Assembly: GCA_002292025.1 (NCBI GenBank)
Contig: DBBC01000091.1
Location: forward strand, 1-8,603
DNA: 8,603 nucleotides
Direction: 5' to 3'
Origin: Firmicutes bacterium UBA994
Lineage (GTDB): Bacteria; Bacillota; UBA994
Part shown: positions 6,537-8,603 of the stretch, one piece after another
Layout: each line of letters starts with the position of its first letter
Numbering within the stretch: the first letter of the stretch is position 1
Translations under genes and position numbers: made by a program
Notes under the pieces: model-generated
Databases searched by the model: none
What the model was told of the DNA's origin: nothing
The model's input: the letters and a program-made list of their open reading frames with translations, nothing else

Positions 6537-7339
6537 GAGTGCTTGATGAGGTCCGTATTATCTTTACGGTCGCTTGGTACAATCTTAAACTGACATATCG
6601 GTATCCGGCCAATGTGTTCTTCGCCATCGCCATGCCCGTAGTGTTCGTTGCCGTAGGAGCGATATTTGCCCCCTTGATCGGCACAGGTGAACTGGTGATG
6701 TTTACCGGGGGTGAAACAAGTCTGCCTCGTTATTTCGCGGCGGGGTTGATAATCTGGCTAATCGCGAACAGTAGTGCCGGGTTAGCACGGGCTGTGGAAA
6801 CGGAGATATCTTGGGGGACGCTGTCCACAAACCTGCAGACCCCCGCACCGCTAGCATCCATTTTTGCGGGTTTGGCCTTGTCGAACTTATTGTACGGGGG
6901 AATGATGAGCGCGATTATAGCAGTTCCTCTGCTGGTGCTAGTTCCGGTGCAGTACCCGCAACTACTGGCGGTTAACGTAACCCTAGCCATTGTCGTGTTT
7001 CTAGGGATGGGAATGATCTATGCGTCCTTGGCGCTCCTCTGGAAGAAAGTGTCCGGAGTGATACAAGTGCTGTCTTTCGTGGAGCAGTTCTTTTGTGGAG
7101 TTTTCGTGCCTGTGCGACTTATCCCGGTGGGCCTAAGGTGGTTTGCCTATGTTTTACCCCAGACTTGGGTGATTGATGGTGTGCGCTCTGCTCTGCTCGG
7201 GGTTGAGCCCCTTACCACGCAGATCACGGGCACGGTGATTTTACTGATGTTGGCGGCCGCGACAAACATTTTGGGTCTCGTATTACTGCAGAGAGCAGAG
7301 CGACTTGTCCGGGCTCGGGGCATCTCCGATAGCTATTAG
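6533..7339 (+). CDS. ABC-2 type transporter permease
   Basis: The membrane half of the ABC exporter encoded just upstream, 268 residues. About six hydrophobic segments: 28-48, 66-86, 108-137, 142-168, 176-195 and 230-252, preceded by an N-terminal amphipathic stretch (VAWYNLKLTYRYPANVFF) typical of ABC-2 permeases. The conserved mid-region EISWGTLSTNLQTPAPLASI corresponds to the segment that contacts the ATPase in this family, and VLPQTWVIDGVRSAL near 207-221 matches the C-terminal family block (P..w..dgvR..l). The start ATG 6533 overlaps the ATPase stop, with AGGGGAA upstream. The substrate (lipid, drug, peptide or polysaccharide) cannot be inferred. The stop TAG at 7337-7339 directly abuts repeat DNA. 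Confidence 0.9.
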   Translation: MRVLDEVRIIFTVAWYNLKLTYRYPANVFFAIAMPVVFVAVGAIFAPLIGTGELVMFTGGETSLPRYFAAGLIIWLIANSSAGLARAVETEISWGTLSTNLQTPAPLASIFAGLALSNLLYGGMMSAIIAVPLLVLVPVQYPQLLAVNVTLAIVVFLGMGMIYASLALLWKKVSGVIQVLSFVEQFFCGVFVPVRLIPVGLRWFAYVLPQTWVIDGVRSALLGVEPLTTQITGTVILLMLAAATNILGLVLLQRAERLVRARGISDSY

Positions 7340-7373
7340 ACAAAAGGGACGCGACAAAGAGGACAAAGGGGAC
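7339..7373 (+). repeat. Three imperfect GACAAA-type 12-mers
   Basis: GACAAAAGGGAC (7339-7350), GACAAAGAGGAC (7353-7364) and GACAAAGGGGAC (7362-7373) follow each other, the last two overlapping by 3 nt. The first begins on the last base of the permease stop codon. They are degenerate copies of the start of the adjacent 26-bp repeat. Confidence 0.6.
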
Positions 7374-7386
7374 GGGTACTTTTGTC
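7361..7386 (+). repeat. REP-like repeat, left inverted copy
   Basis: 26 bp that recur as an exact reverse complement at 7586-7611. The copy itself has short palindromic ends (GACAAA with TTTGTC, 13-nt loop), so it can fold alone as a hairpin. The core GGGGACGGGTAC resembles the GGGAC-x-GGTAC sequences seen near REP-associated (RAYT/IS200-like) transposases in Bacillota, a recollection not checked here. Confidence 0.8.
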
Positions 7387-7395
7387 TCATTTTTT
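7362..7395 (+). terminator. Possible terminator of the ABC transporter operon formed by the repeat hairpin
   Basis: A 6-7 bp stem (GACAAA at 7362-7367 with TTTGTC at 7381-7386, 13-nt loop) followed after 3 nt by six T residues (7390-7395). This is the only terminator-like structure downstream of the permease. The stem is AT-leaning and the loop long, so efficiency may be low. Confidence 0.35.
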
Positions 7396-7404
7396 CCGCG
7401 CGTT

Positions 7405-7590
7405 TCACCTGCTAATTTCACAGCCATCGGGACCACAATCACTTGCGCGCCTAGCTTCTTCCTCAGCCTGTTCCTCCGTTAGCGGCACCTTTTGCCACTC
7501 ATGCGCAGCCTCTTGGTCTCTACCCAGAGCCCTAAGAGCAGCACCGTACCGTATCCGGGTGTCGTAGAGTTCCTGCTCCAATGGCGACAA
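7405..7590 (-). CDS. Small hypothetical ORF with one TPR-like motif, enclosed by inverted repeats
   Basis: 61 residues if TTG 7590 is used (TTG 7581 is also possible); no ATG or GTG start and no convincing ribosome site. The reading frame stays open through the right repeat to a stop at 7638-7636. Residues 13-36 (RIRYGAALRALGRDQEAAHEWQKV) fit a tetratricopeptide helix pair, with the LG and EA positions and a closing W-x-K. The tail has two cysteines (DCGPDGC). The initiation region lies inside the repeat itself. It may be a remnant of a larger TPR protein carried between the repeats, or a non-expressed frame. I do not recognise it as a known family. Confidence 0.3.
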   Translation of the reverse strand: MSPLEQELYDTRIRYGAALRALGRDQEAAHEWQKVPLTEEQAEEEARRASDCGPDGCEISR

Positions 7591-7611
7591 AAGTACCCGT
7601 CCCCTTTGTCC
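7586..7611 (-). repeat. REP-like repeat, right inverted copy
   Basis: Exact 26-bp reverse complement of 7361-7386, 199 nt away. Together the arms bound a 251-bp unit and could pair as a long stem if transcribed through. Flanking bases differ outside the 26 bp (GA versus GG before it, TCA versus GCC after it, in the left-copy orientation), so the identity ends sharply. Confidence 0.8.
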
Positions 7612-7643
7612 CCCAGCGGGGTAGCTACAATTTCTCTAAAAGA

Positions 7644-7673
7644 TTGCACGTTCACCTAAATACGTGTTATACT
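7644..7673 (+). promoter_or_regulatory. Promoter of the vapBC operon with candidate operator
   Basis: -35 TTGCAC (7644-7649), 18-nt spacer, -10 TATACT (7668-7673) with extended -10 TGT just before. An inverted repeat CACGT (7647-7651) / ACGTG (7662-7666) with a 10-nt gap overlaps the -35 and spacer, a fitting place for autorepression by the ribbon-helix-helix antitoxin or the VapBC complex. The expected transcript start is only a few bases before the GGAGGTG ribosome site. Confidence 0.6.
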
Positions 7674-7698
7674 CAGATGCGTGGAGGTGCAATTACTG

Positions 7699-7941
7699 AT
7701 GGAACATCAAAATATCACTCTTTCGCTTCCCAAAGATGTTTTGCGGCGGGGAAAACATCTGGCCATTGACGAGCAGACTTCCGTTTCTGGCCTATTAACC
7801 AGAATCCTAGAAGACCTTGTGCGGGAGGAAGACAGCTACCAAGAGGCACGCCAGCGTCACTTTGCTGTCCTGCAAAACGGTTTGAATCTTGGGACGAGCG
7901 GAACTATGGGTTGGCGGAGATCGGATCTCCATGAGCGTTGA
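7699..7941 (+). CDS. vapB: VapB-type antitoxin, ribbon-helix-helix protein
   Basis: 80 residues. The N terminus MEHQNITLSLPKDVLRRGKHLAIDEQTSVSGLLTRILEDLVREED is a ribbon-helix-helix DNA-binding domain: a beta strand (NITLSL) then two helices, as in CopG/MetJ-type antitoxins. The rest (QEARQRHFAVLQNGLNLGTSGTMGWRRSDLHER) is a flexible tail ending in the GxxxWxRxxLHER pattern typical of VapB proteins that wrap around and block the PIN toxin. The start ATG 7699 has GGAGGTG 9 nt upstream and is preferred to GTG 7681, which overlaps that ribosome site. It overlaps the toxin start by 11 nt. It likely binds its own promoter, where an inverted repeat is present. Confidence 0.88.
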   Translation: MEHQNITLSLPKDVLRRGKHLAIDEQTSVSGLLTRILEDLVREEDSYQEARQRHFAVLQNGLNLGTSGTMGWRRSDLHER

Positions 7942-8410
7942 TTTAGACAGGGAATTTGTAGACACAAACATCTTGGTCTATGCCCACGATGTTTCCGCAG
8001 GTACGAAACATGTACAAGCCAAAGAACTGATCGTGGGATTATGGCATTCTAGGAAAGGGTGTCTCAGCGTTCAGGTTCTCCAAGAATTTTACGTCACTGT
8101 TGTGCAAAAGGTGGCCACTCCAGTTTCACCGGCGATGGCATCCCAAATCTTGGCTGGCCTTGCTCAGTGGCGCCTCCATACACCGGGGATTGATGATGTT
8201 ATACATGCTATTGAAATTCACCAGCGCCACAGGGTTTCTTTTTGGGATGCACTTATTATATGCAGTGCCAAGAGACTCAGTTGCCGGGTGCTTTGGACGG
8301 AGGACCTCAAAGACGGTGAGCTATATGACGGGGTACAGGTGCGTAATCCTTTCAGGGTAAGTAGGGCAGGTGAATATTCGAGGCAGGCCAAATCATTAAT
8401 TGTGCAGTGA
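7931..8410 (+). CDS. vapC: VapC-type PIN-domain ribonuclease toxin
   Basis: 159 residues. A Mg2+-dependent PIN-domain RNase that is inhibited by the upstream antitoxin; VapC toxins typically cleave tRNA or rRNA, but the target here is unknown. The four acidic active-site positions are present: Asp11 (FVDTNILVYAHD), Glu52 (VLQEFYV), Asp106 (SFWDALII) and Asp125 (LWTEDLKDG). The toxin appears intact. The start ATG 7931 lies inside the last codons of vapB (overlap 11 nt) with GGCGGAGA about 10 nt upstream, ensuring coupled expression; the upstream ATG 7889 would add 14 residues that overlap the antitoxin more deeply and lack family similarity. The C-terminal tail (about 145-159) is polar and slightly longer than the PIN fold needs. 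A terminator follows the stop at once. Confidence 0.92.
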   Translation: MSVDLDREFVDTNILVYAHDVSAGTKHVQAKELIVGLWHSRKGCLSVQVLQEFYVTVVQKVATPVSPAMASQILAGLAQWRLHTPGIDDVIHAIEIHQRHRVSFWDALIICSAKRLSCRVLWTEDLKDGELYDGVQVRNPFRVSRAGEYSRQAKSLIVQ

Positions 8411-8580
8411 GCTGCTTCATCAGCGGCAGTTTTTGTTCTAGAGCAGTACGCCTACTGAAAGCGGCAACAATACCTGTGCACAGCAAGTTGACTGCTAAGG
8501 CCGACTCGCCGGACTTAAACTGCATCGGATTGTAGAAACCAAAAACGGAGGCACGCGGACCAAAACCAGGGCCTGGCCAT
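8352..8580 (-). pseudogene. Possible frameshifted small-protein remnant at the right edge
   Basis: Minus strand, 8576 to 8352: an open frame reading PGPGFGPRASVFGFYNP, then MQFKSGESALAVNLLCTGIVAAFSRR, then TALEQKLPLMKQLTAQ, with balanced composition and one hydrophobic segment (ALAVNLLCTGIVAAF). The only good ATG with a GA-rich region upstream (8580) is one base out of frame with it, and an in-frame TGA lies at 8591-8589. This suggests a small membrane protein gene with a one-base frameshift at its front. Its end runs antisense into vapC and through that gene's terminator, which argues that the 3' end was replaced or that the frame is chance. I do not recognise a family. An intact 57-residue version would start at ATG 8525, without a ribosome site. 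Confidence 0.2.
8411..8435 (+). terminator. Rho-independent terminator of vapBC
   Basis: Starts right after the toxin stop: stem GCTGCT (8411-8416) with AGCGGC (8422-8427), one G-U pair, 5-nt loop, then AG and a run of five T (8430-8434). Short but well formed, and well placed. Confidence 0.5.
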
Positions 8581-8603
8581 GACCGCCCTCAGCACGTCAG
8601 TCA

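Larger units (their letters stand above)
7361..7611. mobile_element. 251-bp unit bounded by perfect inverted repeats (REP doublet or MITE-like)
   Basis: Two 26-bp perfect inverted arms enclose about 199 bp that contains only a weak TPR-like minus-strand ORF and no transposase. It fits a REP doublet (BIME-like) or a non-autonomous element mobilised in trans. No clear target-site duplication is visible. Apart from this unit, the interval 7340-7698 between permease and vapB holds only the 12-mers, an exact 17-mer shared with the ABC ATPase gene (7613-7629) and the toxin-antitoxin promoter. Confidence 0.45.

Noticed and set aside
7339..7386. CRISPR-like direct repeats
   Set aside because: The 12-mers are imperfect, partly overlapping and without spacers; no cas gene is present.
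7382..7567. Plus-strand 61-residue frame within the inverted-repeat unit
   Set aside because: Antisense to the TPR-like frame, low-complexity Ser/Ala-rich, with no motif or ribosome site.

Overview
The window looks like chromosomal DNA of an anaerobic Bacillota of the Clostridia type (inference). Supporting signs are moderate GC, strong GGAGG-type ribosome binding sites, frequent GTG starts, a free-standing rubredoxin beside an iron-sulfur flavoprotein-type gene, and an HtrA-type protease carrying a copper-amine-oxidase-N-like (PF07833-type) front domain, an arrangement I associate with Clostridia.

Layout. Minus strand, 1948 down to 1: a flavoprotein with a compact four-cysteine motif, then birA (overlapping by 8 nt), then an L-asparaginase (19-nt gap) that runs off the left edge. 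Divergent from these, on the plus strand at 2063-2221, is a 52-residue rubredoxin. The two transcription units start from well-formed face-to-face promoters around 1971-2036. A minus-strand cation diffusion facilitator (3264-2248) converges on rubredoxin, and a strong hairpin at 2250-2279 lies inside the last codons of the transporter gene. From 3404 rightward is a co-directional block: lgt (lipoprotein maturation), htrA-like protease (4-nt overlap with lgt), then an ABC-2-type exporter ATPase and permease (4-nt overlap with each other). Three of these four are membrane proteins or secreted, which suggests a cell-envelope theme.

From 7339 the character changes to accessory DNA. Immediately at the permease stop codon come GACAAA-type repeats and two perfect 26-bp inverted copies (7361-7386 and 7586-7611), resembling REP/RAYT-type elements. 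They bracket a small minus-strand ORF with one TPR-like motif. Next is a complete VapBC toxin-antitoxin module (7699-8410) with its own promoter, a candidate operator and a terminator. At the right edge, on the minus strand, is a coding-looking stretch that appears broken by a frameshift.

Most of the window is ordinary housekeeping and transport. I see no clear new defence or mobile system. The most worthwhile items are the REP-like inverted pair with its enclosed ORF, the hairpin-encoded tail of the metal transporter, the divergent flavoprotein/rubredoxin promoters, and the three-part HtrA translationally coupled to lgt.
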